Source: GCA-002715885 sp045561575 (lineage in GTDB: Bacteria > Bacteroidota > Bacteroidia > Flavobacteriales > BACL11). From it: a stretch of DNA of 27,943 nucleotides. Where the stretch lies: NCBI GenBank assembly GCA_045561575.1, contig JBJKXM010000064.1, positions 1 through 27,943 on the forward strand, given 5' to 3'. Every line of letters begins with the position of its first letter. The first letter of the stretch is position 1. Below are positions 16,307 to 24,773 of this stretch, one piece after another. The position numbers and the translations under genes were made by a program. The notes beneath the pieces are model-generated. The model worked only from the letters and a program-made list of their open reading frames with translations, did no database searches and was not told the origin of the DNA.

Positions 16307-17041
16307 ATGTCATTAAAAATCTTAAATATTTCTCAATATTTTGATGCAACTTTTCTGAAAACTTCGGCTGAACTTGGTATCACTGACGATTTACTTGAAG
16401 AAAAAATTAACTTATTTATAAATGAGACAGTTGATTATAATTTTAAATGTGTCATGCTTAGGCCTAATTTTGTTTCTCTTGCAAAAAAAATAATTTCTAA
16501 AAGAAGTTCAAGTGTTAGAATCGGAACTGTCATTGATTTTCCACTAGGTAATCAAAATACAGAGGTGAAGATAAATGAAGCTAAATTAGCGCTAAAAAAT
16601 GGTGCAGACGAGTTAGATTTTGTTTGTGATTACAATATTTTTAAAATGGGTCACTATGATATTTTTGATCAATCTATCCTAAACTGTACCAAGTTAGCTA
16701 TTGAAAAGAATATAGTTGTTAAATGGATAATTGAAACTGGTGCACTGTCAAAAAATGAAATGAGACAAATTTCAAAAAGAATTTTTAATATTTGTTTGTC
16801 AAATTTTCCAAATAAAATGGAAAATATATTTGTTAAAACTTCCACAGGTTATTATGGTGGATTAGGAGCATCACAAAAAGACGTAAAATCTATAAAGTCA
16901 ATTGTGTCGCCTATGCCAGTTAAAGCATCTGGTGGAGTGTCAGATTTAAGCTCATGCATAAAAATGATTGAGGCAGGAGCAGATAGAATTGGGACATCTA
17001 GGGCAGATATTATATATAATGAATGGAAAAAAATAAATTAG
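16307..17041 (+). CDS. deoC: Deoxyribose-phosphate aldolase family protein (DeoC-like)
   Basis: DeoC forms a Schiff base and reversibly cleaves 2-deoxyribose 5-phosphate to glyceraldehyde 3-phosphate and acetaldehyde. From the ATG at 16307 the protein has 244 residues. An in-frame TTG at 16289 overlaps the promoter-like element and is rejected as the start. The class I aldolase barrel motifs are intact: FDATFLK (12-18), VIDFPLGN (75-82), GADELDFV with the catalytic aspartate at 104, FVKTSTGYYGG with the Schiff-base lysine at 177, and VKASGG with the assisting lysine at 206. Its position is odd. It is the first gene of an operon for polysaccharide sulfation and overlaps cysQ by 19 bases, so it could act on another sugar or aldehyde. 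The substrate cannot be read from sequence. Confidence 0.9.
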   Translation: MSLKILNISQYFDATFLKTSAELGITDDLLEEKINLFINETVDYNFKCVMLRPNFVSLAKKIISKRSSSVRIGTVIDFPLGNQNTEVKINEAKLALKNGADELDFVCDYNIFKMGHYDIFDQSILNCTKLAIEKNIVVKWIIETGALSKNEMRQISKRIFNICLSNFPNKMENIFVKTSTGYYGGLGASQKDVKSIKSIVSPMPVKASGGVSDLSSCIKMIEAGADRIGTSRADIIYNEWKKIN

Positions 17042-17829
17042 AAGAACTTCTTTTTCATGCTATAAATGCCTCTGTTGATGCAGGTCATGAAATTATGAAA
17101 ATCTATGAATCAAATTTTGAGGTAGAGTTTAAAGAAGATGACTCGCCTTTGACTTTGGCAGATAAAAAATCACATGATACAATTTGCTCTGCCTTAGCAT
17201 TGTTTCACATCCCTTTTTTAAGTGAAGAAGGAATAACTATTTCTTATGATGAAAGAAAGGATTGGGAATATTTATGGGTTGTTGATCCACTAGATGGCAC
17301 AAAAGAATTTATTAAAAAAAATGGAGAATTTACAGTTAATATTGCTCTAGTTAAAAACCAAAAACCTATTATGGGAGTTATATATTGCCCAACATCAAAA
17401 GATTTATATTTCTCTTTAGTTGATTATGGTGCTTATAAAATTAATTTTCAAAACCATTTTGAAAATTTAAATTATCTTATTAGCGCAGCAAATAAATTAC
17501 CTCTTAAAACAGATCGTCAAAACTTTGTTGTAGTGGGTTCACGCTCTCATATGTCAAAAGAAACTGAAGAGTTTTTTCAAAAAAAGAAAAAAGAAAATAA
17601 TCAAGTTGAAATTTTAGCTGTTGGATCATCTTTAAAAATTTGTATGGTAGCTGAAGGTTCTGCCGATGTTTATCCCCGATATGCTCCGACTATGGAATGG
17701 GATACTGCGGCAGGTCATGCTATTGCTAATATGGCTGGATACAAAATTTTAGAATATGAAAAAAATCATGAAATCAAGTACAATAAAAAATCATTAGTTA
17801 ATTCATGGTTTCTAATTACTAAAAAATAA
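17023..17829 (+). CDS. cysQ: 3'(2'),5'-bisphosphate nucleotidase CysQ
   Basis: CysQ removes the 3'-phosphate from adenosine 3',5'-bisphosphate (PAP), the by-product of each sulfotransferase reaction and an inhibitor of those enzymes. The 268-residue protein belongs to the inositol monophosphatase-like metal-dependent superfamily. It has DSPLTLADKKSH (40-51), SEEG (67-70), the metal-binding DPLDGT (88-93) followed by KEFI, and EWDTAAGHAI (225-234). The ATG at 17023 lies inside the end of deoC (19-base overlap), and the gene ends two bases before the flippase start. With CysDNC and the sulfotransferases it completes the cycle of sulfate activation, transfer and by-product clearance. Confidence 0.95.
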   Translation: MEKNKLEELLFHAINASVDAGHEIMKIYESNFEVEFKEDDSPLTLADKKSHDTICSALALFHIPFLSEEGITISYDERKDWEYLWVVDPLDGTKEFIKKNGEFTVNIALVKNQKPIMGVIYCPTSKDLYFSLVDYGAYKINFQNHFENLNYLISAANKLPLKTDRQNFVVVGSRSHMSKETEEFFQKKKKENNQVEILAVGSSLKICMVAEGSADVYPRYAPTMEWDTAAGHAIANMAGYKILEYEKNHEIKYNKKSLVNSWFLITKK

Positions 17830-17831
17830 TA

Positions 17832-19223
17832 ATGATTTCAGAAAGTATCAATAACGCACAAAATCGTATCAAAAAAAATTTTGATGACAAAGATTTTCGT
17901 GAGCTATTTCAAAAGGGAGGAGTGGCAATGTTATTTAGGATTGGGGGACAGATTCTAGGTTTTATTTTAACTTTTGTAATTGCATATTTTTTTGGTGCTA
18001 ACGGTTTGGGAGATTATGTTCTTGCAATAGTTGTACTAAAAATATTTACCTTGATTTCAAAACTTGGTTTAGACACTGCATCTATAAGATTTATTGCATC
18101 ATATTGTGCTGAAAAAAGTTATGATGGTATTGTGCTTTTTAGAAAAAAAGCCATGTCAATAATTTTAATTACATCAATACTTAGCTCAATACTTATGTAT
18201 TTTGGTGCTGAAATAATTGCAGAATTTATTGGAGCTAATTCAGATCATATAAAGATTACATCTTTCTTTATTTTTCCTATGTCTTCTTTTATATTTCACT
18301 ATCAAAATATGAGAGGATTAAAAGAGATTGGTGGTTATTCTTTTTTCTTTTGGATGTCACAAGCCTTATTTACATTAATTGCAATTTTAGTTTTGATAAT
18401 TTTTTCAAAGGATGAAAATATTCCTATTTATTCTTATTTAATAGGATTGTTAGTTATTTCTGTTTTGTCTTTTTTTGTGTTTTCATATTTTTTAAAAAGA
18501 AAAAAAGAAAGCAATGAATTTTTAACTGATATTGAAGTTAGCGAAAGTTTTTCAAGTATTCTCAAAATCTCTTTACCACTAATGCTTGCGCAAGCTGTAC
18601 ATTTTATAATGTCTTGGACTGATAAACTAATGTTAGGTATTTTAGATTCTCCAGATGTTGTCTCTGGATTCTTAACAAATTCAGCTCAAATAGGTGTTTA
18701 TCATACAGCTTTTAAATTATCAATGTTTGCAACAATAGGTTTGATGGCAATTAAGAGCATAGCATCTCCCAAATTTGCAGAATTATATAAGCAAAATGAA
18801 TTTAAATTGTTAGAAAAGGTAACGCAACAATCAACAAAATTAATTTTTTGGACTACCCTTCCTTTAGTGATTGTTTTTATACTCTTTTCTGAAAAACTCA
18901 TGTTATTATTTGGTGATGAATTTCGAGTAGGTATTTTTTCATTTATTGTATTGTCTTTGGGCCGTGTAGTTGTTTCTTTTTCTGGTGCAGCAGGTAATTT
19001 ATTGCAAATGTGTGGTAAGCAAGTAATTTTTATGAATGTCGCTATAGTTGGTTCATTGGTTAATGTTATTTTAAATCTTACCTTAATCCCAATTTACGGT
19101 ATCGATGGCTCAGCAATTGCAACTATGATAAGTCTTGTTGTTTTTAATTTGTTATTAGTTTACTTTGTAAAAAGAGAATTTGGATTTTATACTTTTTATA
19201 TACCGTTTAAGAAATTAAATTAA
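17832..19223 (+). CDS. wzx: Wzx-type polysaccharide flippase
   Basis: This is a 463-residue, very hydrophobic protein with about 12-14 predicted membrane spans and the pattern of the oligosaccharide flippase (PST/MVF) family. The N-terminal block reads LFQKGGVAMLFRIGGQILGF, followed by VIAYFFGANGLGDYVLA. The central block includes LPLMLAQAVHFIMSWTDKLMLG, and a late block reads GSLVNVILNLTLIPIYGIDG. It would turn undecaprenyl-linked repeat units across the inner membrane in a Wzx/Wzy pathway. The position just after cysQ and before the sulfotransferases and the Wzy-like gene fits. A cytoplasmic N-terminal extension of about 25 residues precedes the first span. Substrate specificity cannot be inferred. 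Confidence 0.93.
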   Translation: MISESINNAQNRIKKNFDDKDFRELFQKGGVAMLFRIGGQILGFILTFVIAYFFGANGLGDYVLAIVVLKIFTLISKLGLDTASIRFIASYCAEKSYDGIVLFRKKAMSIILITSILSSILMYFGAEIIAEFIGANSDHIKITSFFIFPMSSFIFHYQNMRGLKEIGGYSFFFWMSQALFTLIAILVLIIFSKDENIPIYSYLIGLLVISVLSFFVFSYFLKRKKESNEFLTDIEVSESFSSILKISLPLMLAQAVHFIMSWTDKLMLGILDSPDVVSGFLTNSAQIGVYHTAFKLSMFATIGLMAIKSIASPKFAELYKQNEFKLLEKVTQQSTKLIFWTTLPLVIVFILFSEKLMLLFGDEFRVGIFSFIVLSLGRVVVSFSGAAGNLLQMCGKQVIFMNVAIVGSLVNVILNLTLIPIYGIDGSAIATMISLVVFNLLLVYFVKREFGFYTFYIPFKKLN

Positions 19224-19226
19224 ACT

Positions 19227-20117
19227 ATGATATTGCCTAATCTATTAATTGTCGGTGCAGCAAAAAGTGGTACTACCTCTTTACACAATTATTTGAGTCA
19301 ACATCCTGACGTCTTTATGTCTAAACACAAAGAGCCACATTTTTTAATAAATAACGAGATTGGACTATCAAGAATTCCAAAAGGAATCAATAAAATTAAT
19401 GACTATTCTAATTTGTTTCTAAATAGCGAAAATTATAAATATAGAGGCGAATCTAGTGCAATGTATTTACAGTTTCCTGAAATTTCTATTAAAAACATTA
19501 AAAAGTATTTAGATCAACAGGTTAAAATAATTATAATGCTAAGAAATCCGGTTGACAGGGCGTTTTCAGGCTATCAGCATGTAAAAAGGTACAATACAGA
19601 TGAAAATTTAGATTTTCAAAAAGCAATTGATCAATGTGAAGATAGATATATAAAAAACATAAAAATGACGCCTGCATCAAGATATGTTAATATAGGAATG
19701 TATCATGATTTTGTGAAAAAATTCACTAACAATTTTGTTAATCAAACTCATGTAATAATATATGATGATTTTATTAGAAATACTGATGAAGAGTTAGACA
19801 AACTATTCGATTTCTTACAAATTACAAAGATTAAAATTAATACATCAAAACAGTATATGGTTGGTGGTTGGCAATGGAAAAATTCATTTTTTAAAAAAAT
19901 GTTTTTAAATAAAAATATTTTAAAACACGTCATAAAAATAGTTGTCCCTTTTAAATCAGGACGTTTTTTTTTAGTTAATATGTTTAAATCTATATTCACA
20001 TTTTCTGTTGAAAAAATGGATGATAAAGTAAGAAAAAAGTTAGAAGATATATTTAGGGAAGATGTTAAAAAACTATCTGTCTTGCTAGATAGAGATCTAA
20101 ATTTCTGGATAAAATGA
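19227..20117 (+). CDS. PAPS-dependent sulfotransferase (first copy)
   Basis: This is a 296-residue cytosolic protein of the sulfotransferase domain family (heparan-sulfate-sulfotransferase-like type). The 5'-phosphosulfate-binding loop is GAAKSGTTSL (10-19, catalytic-type Lys13). KEPHF follows at 35-39. The 3'-phosphate-binding segment is MLRNPVDRAFSGYQH (104-118), with Arg106 and Ser114 as expected contacts. The C-terminal part contains a positively charged stretch near GRFF. It would transfer sulfate from PAPS to a sugar of the repeat unit before export. It starts three bases after the flippase and overlaps the next sulfotransferase by four bases (ATGA). Similarity to the next gene suggests tandem duplication. 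Confidence 0.93.
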   Translation: MILPNLLIVGAAKSGTTSLHNYLSQHPDVFMSKHKEPHFLINNEIGLSRIPKGINKINDYSNLFLNSENYKYRGESSAMYLQFPEISIKNIKKYLDQQVKIIIMLRNPVDRAFSGYQHVKRYNTDENLDFQKAIDQCEDRYIKNIKMTPASRYVNIGMYHDFVKKFTNNFVNQTHVIIYDDFIRNTDEELDKLFDFLQITKIKINTSKQYMVGGWQWKNSFFKKMFLNKNILKHVIKIVVPFKSGRFFLVNMFKSIFTFSVEKMDDKVRKKLEDIFREDVKKLSVLLDRDLNFWIK

Positions 20118-21004
20118 GTTTGCCAAATTTCATGTTTATAGGTGCTGCAAAATCAGCAACTACCACTTTTTTTGATATGCTTAAGAATCATGATGAGATT
20201 TTTACGCCAAAGTTTAAAGAACCTCATTTTTTTAATATTGATGAAAATTATTTCAAAGGAATTGATTGGTATCAAAAAACATATTTTAATACTGTTAATT
20301 CTGAAAAAGTAATATTAGAATTTACCCCTACATATTTTTATTTTACCGAATGCGCAGAAAGGATTTATAAATCACTTGGGTCAGAAGTTAAATTTGTTGT
20401 AATACTAAGAAATCCTGTAGATCGTGCATATTCACATTATAATCACTCATTAAGAGATGGTCATGAAGATTTAAGTTTTGATCAAGCATTGAAATTAGAA
20501 AATTCTAGGCTTGAAAAATTTCAAAATGAAAAAAAATCATTAGATATAATGAGGTGTTCATATATTTCTCAGGGTTTGTATTATAAAATGTTTTCAGTAT
20601 ATCTTAAATATTTTGATTTTAGTAATTTTTTGGTAATTAATTTTAATTCAGAAGTTGAGAGAAATCTTGATGCAACAGTTAAAAAGATGTCAGATTTTTT
20701 TGAAATTGATTTGTCAAATATTAATTTGGATGTTCACAGCAACAAAAGCGGAAAAGCAAAATCAAAATTTGTTCAAGAGTTAACATTAAAAAATAATTTT
20801 TTTAGAAAAATTTTAAAATTTATAGTCCCACAGAAAAACAGACAAATAATTCGAAATAGAATAAAAAATTTTAATAAAGATGTATATAAATACACACCTT
20901 TAAGTAATGAAGAAAAGAACTTGTATTACAAAATGTATTTTAGCGAAGATGTCTTTAAGTTAGAAAAATTATTAGGAGAAAAAATGAATTGGAATAATAT
21001 ATGA
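20114..21004 (+). CDS. PAPS-dependent sulfotransferase (second copy, altered P-loop)
   Basis: This 296-residue protein has the same architecture as its upstream neighbour: N-terminal PNFMFIGAAKS, KEPHFF at 35-40, and the 3'-phosphate-binding segment ILRNPVDRAYSHYNH (97-111). The phosphosulfate loop reads AAKSATTTF, with Ala15 where the usual motif has Gly (KSGTT). The lysine and both threonines remain, so activity is plausible. Such a substitution is seen in some members, but it could tune binding. The ATG overlaps the previous stop by four bases, and its own stop overlaps the polymerase start by four bases. It probably sulfates a different position or sugar than the first copy (inference). 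Confidence 0.9.
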   Translation: MSLPNFMFIGAAKSATTTFFDMLKNHDEIFTPKFKEPHFFNIDENYFKGIDWYQKTYFNTVNSEKVILEFTPTYFYFTECAERIYKSLGSEVKFVVILRNPVDRAYSHYNHSLRDGHEDLSFDQALKLENSRLEKFQNEKKSLDIMRCSYISQGLYYKMFSVYLKYFDFSNFLVINFNSEVERNLDATVKKMSDFFEIDLSNINLDVHSNKSGKAKSKFVQELTLKNNFFRKILKFIVPQKNRQIIRNRIKNFNKDVYKYTPLSNEEKNLYYKMYFSEDVFKLEKLLGEKMNWNNI

Positions 21005-22275
21005 TTCTATATACAATTAGGGAAAAGCTTGTAGATAATTTATTAGTCTTGTTTCTTGTTTTTACAGGAGGGGGATTGCTTTTTGTGTTTAATAGAAACT
21101 TCATGTATTATATTTTTCTTGCTGTTTTAATTATTTCTATTCTTTTAAACTATCACAGAATAAGGAAAGATTTGATGAACTCCATAATCTTTACTTCAAT
21201 TTCTGTTTTAGTATTGTTTTTAATAAATTTCTTTTTTGCTATTAGGGAGCAATCAGTTGATAAATACTTGTATTATTTGACAGTCATTATGACTTCTGTT
21301 TTGTTTTGTGTGCATTTTAAAAATAATCGATCAAATCAAATTTTACTTTCAAGATTAAATTTCATTCTTAAGTTAATATTCTTTCATTCTTTATTAAATT
21401 TTATTGCTTATTTCTTTATAAGTGATCAGCTGTCTGAGATTAACTCTGAATATTACACATGTAAAACCTATGCTTATTTATTTTATTATGCATCTGATGA
21501 GATAACTTTATCTGTTATGAACCTTTTTGGTATTGAATTTTGTAGAAACCAAGGTCTATTTTGGGAGCCAGGTGTTTTACAAATTTATCTAAACTTATTC
21601 TTCTTTTTACAAGCATTCATTTTCAAACAAAATAGATGGTTAATTTTAATTGGCTTTACTATTTTAGGGACTTATTCTACTACTGGTATTATAATTTTGA
21701 TTGGTCAGCTCCTTTATTTGTTTATACAAAGATTTAATGAAAATAAATTGTATCTACCAATTATTTTCTTGTCATTTATTCCGATATATTTTATTTTCTC
21801 AATTAATCTAGAAGAAAAATTAAGAGGTAATCGAGTTTTTTCTTTTCAAAAAAGATTATTTGATTTTACTCAACCAATTTTTATTGCTGCAACAAATCCA
21901 TTAACTGGTGTTGGGTTAGATTTAGATCAATTTCAGAAATTACGTTATGAATTTTATATTGATAATGAAAGTTTAGAACTTATAAATGAAACTCTTGGAG
22001 TGTCATTAAAAGCTGCTGGAACAAGTGCTGGAAGTGCTAACTCACTTACATTTTTATTGGCTGCTATGGGCTTCCCTACTTCTATATTATTTGTTTTTAT
22101 GTTTTTAAGACAGAAAATTATTAGTAATCATAAATTACTTTTTTATTTTATTGTTTTTACTTCAGTAATGTCTGAACCTCTTTTCTTGAGACCTTTCTTT
22201 TTTATTTTTATTATTTCAGGTTTTTATTACTTCTTTCTTAAATTTACATCGACGGGTATACAATCTAGAGTATGA
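21001..22275 (+). CDS. Wzy-like O-antigen/capsule polymerase
   Basis: This 424-residue integral membrane protein has about 10-12 hydrophobic spans and a larger loop in the second half, the layout of Wzy polymerases and O-antigen ligases. The stretch RNQGLFWEPGVLQIYLNL matches a motif (FWEPG followed by Q and N) that I associate with Bacteroidota O-antigen polymerase-like proteins. A Gly/Ser-rich segment NPLTGVGLDLDQF comes before the last spans. It would join repeat units at the periplasmic face of the inner membrane after Wzx-mediated flipping. The assignment rests on topology, this motif and its place between sulfotransferases and sugar genes. A WaaL-like ligase is the main alternative. Confidence 0.8.
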   Translation: MILYTIREKLVDNLLVLFLVFTGGGLLFVFNRNFMYYIFLAVLIISILLNYHRIRKDLMNSIIFTSISVLVLFLINFFFAIREQSVDKYLYYLTVIMTSVLFCVHFKNNRSNQILLSRLNFILKLIFFHSLLNFIAYFFISDQLSEINSEYYTCKTYAYLFYYASDEITLSVMNLFGIEFCRNQGLFWEPGVLQIYLNLFFFLQAFIFKQNRWLILIGFTILGTYSTTGIIILIGQLLYLFIQRFNENKLYLPIIFLSFIPIYFIFSINLEEKLRGNRVFSFQKRLFDFTQPIFIAATNPLTGVGLDLDQFQKLRYEFYIDNESLELINETLGVSLKAAGTSAGSANSLTFLLAAMGFPTSILFVFMFLRQKIISNHKLLFYFIVFTSVMSEPLFLRPFFFIFIISGFYYFFLKFTSTGIQSRV

Positions 22276-23375
22276 AAAAGATATTAATTACTGGAGGAGC
22301 AGGTTTTATTGGTTTTACACTTTCTAAAAAATTTATAAGTGAAGGCTATGACGTAACTATTTTAGATAACCTGTCAAGTAAAATACATTCAGATAAGTCA
22401 AAATACAATGCCTTAAAAAATATATCAAACTTTATTATTGGTGATGTTTGTTCAAGAGAAGATTGGGAATTAGCTATTAAAGATCAAGATGCAATTATCC
22501 ATCTTGCAGCAGAAACAGGAACTGGTCAGTCAATGTATGAAATATATGATTATACCCGAGTTAATGTTGGCTCTGTGGCATTAATGATGGATGTACTTGC
22601 AAACACAAACAATAGAATAAAAAAAATTCTTTTATCTTCTTCAAGAGCAGTATATGGAGAAGGAAAGTATATTGATATTGAAAAAAATTGGGTTTTCCCA
22701 AAAAAGCGAGATGAATCCAGTTTAGATAAAGGTAATTTTGATTTTCAATCTTATAATCCTATTCCAACAGATGAGGATTCTGAAATTAATCCTCTTTCTC
22801 TGTATTCCCTTACAAAATATAATCAAGAGCAAATCTTGGAGTTGACATGTTCAAGTATGGGGATAAAGCCAATTATTTTAAGATATCAAAATGTTTATGG
22901 TCCTGGTCAGTCTCTATCAAATCCATATACTGGGATCTTGTCAATTTTTTCAACTCGAATACTTAATAATAATGATATTGAAGTTTATGAGGATGGTTTA
23001 CAAACAAGAGATTTTATTTTTATTGATGATGTTGTTGATGTTTCATTTGCTGCATTAATTTCAAATAGTTTAAAACATAAGGTTTACAATGTTGGTTCTG
23101 GTTTACCACAAACGGTAATTTCAGTAGCAGAAAAATTAAAAGAAACATTGAAATCTAATATAAATATAAATGTTTCAAAAAGGTATAGATTGGGAGATAT
23201 AAGAAATAATTTTGCTGATTTAAAAAGACTAAAATCTGATTTTGATTGTTCTTCTTTTTTACCTTTTGATGAAGGTGTAAGAATTTTTGTTGACTGGGTG
23301 AAAAATCAAAAAATTGAAAAAGATCTTTATAACTTTTCTGTTGAAGAATTGAAAAATAAAGGATTAATTAGATGA
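22272..23375 (+). CDS. NAD-dependent nucleotide-sugar epimerase/dehydratase
   Basis: This is a 367-residue extended short-chain dehydrogenase. The NAD-binding GGAGFIG is at 8-14, with Asp31 at the end of the second strand. The catalytic YSLTK is at 178-182, preceded by LLSSSRAVYGEG (120-131). The segment AAETGTGQSMYEIYDYT (79-95) resembles dTDP-L-rhamnose 4-epimerases, where I recall a similar GQSMYEI motif, so a 6-deoxyhexose nucleotide is a plausible substrate. Other sugars cannot be excluded. It overlaps the polymerase gene and the glycosidase gene by four bases each. It would supply a modified nucleotide sugar for the repeat unit. Confidence 0.88.
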   Translation: MKKILITGGAGFIGFTLSKKFISEGYDVTILDNLSSKIHSDKSKYNALKNISNFIIGDVCSREDWELAIKDQDAIIHLAAETGTGQSMYEIYDYTRVNVGSVALMMDVLANTNNRIKKILLSSSRAVYGEGKYIDIEKNWVFPKKRDESSLDKGNFDFQSYNPIPTDEDSEINPLSLYSLTKYNQEQILELTCSSMGIKPIILRYQNVYGPGQSLSNPYTGILSIFSTRILNNNDIEVYEDGLQTRDFIFIDDVVDVSFAALISNSLKHKVYNVGSGLPQTVISVAEKLKETLKSNININVSKRYRLGDIRNNFADLKRLKSDFDCSSFLPFDEGVRIFVDWVKNQKIEKDLYNFSVEELKNKGLIR

Positions 23376-24772
23376 TAAGAAGTTTTACTCTTTTAGCACT
23401 TTTTTTAATAGCTTCTCACAATATAAATTCACAAGAATATTATAATAAAAATATATTTGGTTTTGCTACTTCAAATACCTTTACATATTTTGATATTAAC
23501 GATAATGAATTCAAAGAAAAGATTGACAAAATATCACCAAAGATATTAAGATTTCCTGGAGGAGCAGTAGGTAATTTTTATCATTTTGACGGTTCTGCTT
23601 ATGGAATGAAAATTAATGAAATTGATTCCTTAATATTAGGAAAATTTCCAAAAAGAGCACGGGGTTTAATTAGTTATTCTAAAAGAAAAAAACATAATAA
23701 AAATTATATTCATGATTTTATTGATTTAGCAAAATATTCAAAATCAAGCGCAGTACTTGTTGCTAATGTCTTAACTGAAACAAAAGAAGATATTGTTAAA
23801 ATGATAAAGTATATTCTTGATCAAGATATACCTGTAATTGGAGTCGAGTTAGGAAGTGAAATGTCCAATAAAAGTTATTTTGATAAAGGTTATACTATTG
23901 ATATATATATTAAAAAAGTAGAAGAAATTTCAGCTTTTATTAAAAGTAATTACCCTGAAATACAAACTGCAATTGTTGCTGCTCCTTTAGTTAAAGATCA
24001 AAAACATAGACATAGTATTTGGAATAAAAAACTTGCAAGTTTAGATTTTTATGATGCAATTATTATCCATTCTTATGCTAAAGTTGTTAAAGGTAAGGGG
24101 CAATATGGTCAAATGATTGTTGAAAAAAATGAAGGAAGTAAAGAGGAATCTTTTTCAATTTATAATAAAAGAATCCAATCATTTTTCAATGAAGATTATC
24201 CAAAAGAAATAGAAAGATATAATTCAATCTTTCAAAACAAACCAATATGGATAACCGAATGGAATTTACAATATTCTAAAAAAACAGGAAATACTTTATT
24301 GCAAGGATTGTTTGTGGCTAATTTTTTTCTTGAGCTGATTTCCAATGATATTTATAAAAATATTGAACTGACTACATTTCATAATTTAGCAGGTAGAGAT
24401 TTTGGCGGGTCAATTTTTCAAAAAAAAGATAGTAAAACACTTATTCAGTCAACCTTTATACCTATTCAAATAGTAAGTAGATTTTTTAATAGTAAAGATC
24501 TCAAAGTTAAAAAGCAAGTTGTTGCTAAGGATTTTTATAAGTATGAGTTTTTTAATAACATGACTTTAGTTTATGAGTGCTATGTAAATTGGTCTAATTC
24601 AGCAAAAGAAGTTGAATCCTTAAACAAGAAATGTACAAAGGTTTTAGAATATGGTTCGTTAAATTTATATGATTTAAATAGTGATATAAATAAAATTTCC
24701 TTTGAGCAAACATTAACTAAGATTGATGAAAAGATTAGTATATCTCCTTACTCACTGACTTTAATTGAATAA
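23372..24772 (+). CDS. Secreted glycoside hydrolase-like protein (clan GH-A type)
   Basis: This 466-residue protein has a signal peptide (residues 1-20, MIRSFTLLALFLIA start) and a barrel-like catalytic domain. LRFPGGAVGNFYHF (59-72) resembles the LRYPGG strand of GH51/GH79-type enzymes. GVELGSEM (157-164) fits the acid/base position, with Glu163, although the usual Asn before it is Ser. IIIHSY (230-235) matches the HxY strand. WITEWNL (293-299) provides Glu296 as the likely nucleophile. It lies between the epimerase (four-base overlap) and a sulfotransferase (one-base gap), so it is made together with the polymer machinery. A role in trimming or releasing the polysaccharide, as for PslG in the Psl system, is inference. 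I could not assign a GH family. Confidence 0.75.
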   Translation: MIRSFTLLALFLIASHNINSQEYYNKNIFGFATSNTFTYFDINDNEFKEKIDKISPKILRFPGGAVGNFYHFDGSAYGMKINEIDSLILGKFPKRARGLISYSKRKKHNKNYIHDFIDLAKYSKSSAVLVANVLTETKEDIVKMIKYILDQDIPVIGVELGSEMSNKSYFDKGYTIDIYIKKVEEISAFIKSNYPEIQTAIVAAPLVKDQKHRHSIWNKKLASLDFYDAIIIHSYAKVVKGKGQYGQMIVEKNEGSKEESFSIYNKRIQSFFNEDYPKEIERYNSIFQNKPIWITEWNLQYSKKTGNTLLQGLFVANFFLELISNDIYKNIELTTFHNLAGRDFGGSIFQKKDSKTLIQSTFIPIQIVSRFFNSKDLKVKKQVVAKDFYKYEFFNNMTLVYECYVNWSNSAKEVESLNKKCTKVLEYGSLNLYDLNSDINKISFEQTLTKIDEKISISPYSLTLIE

Positions 24773-24773
24773 T

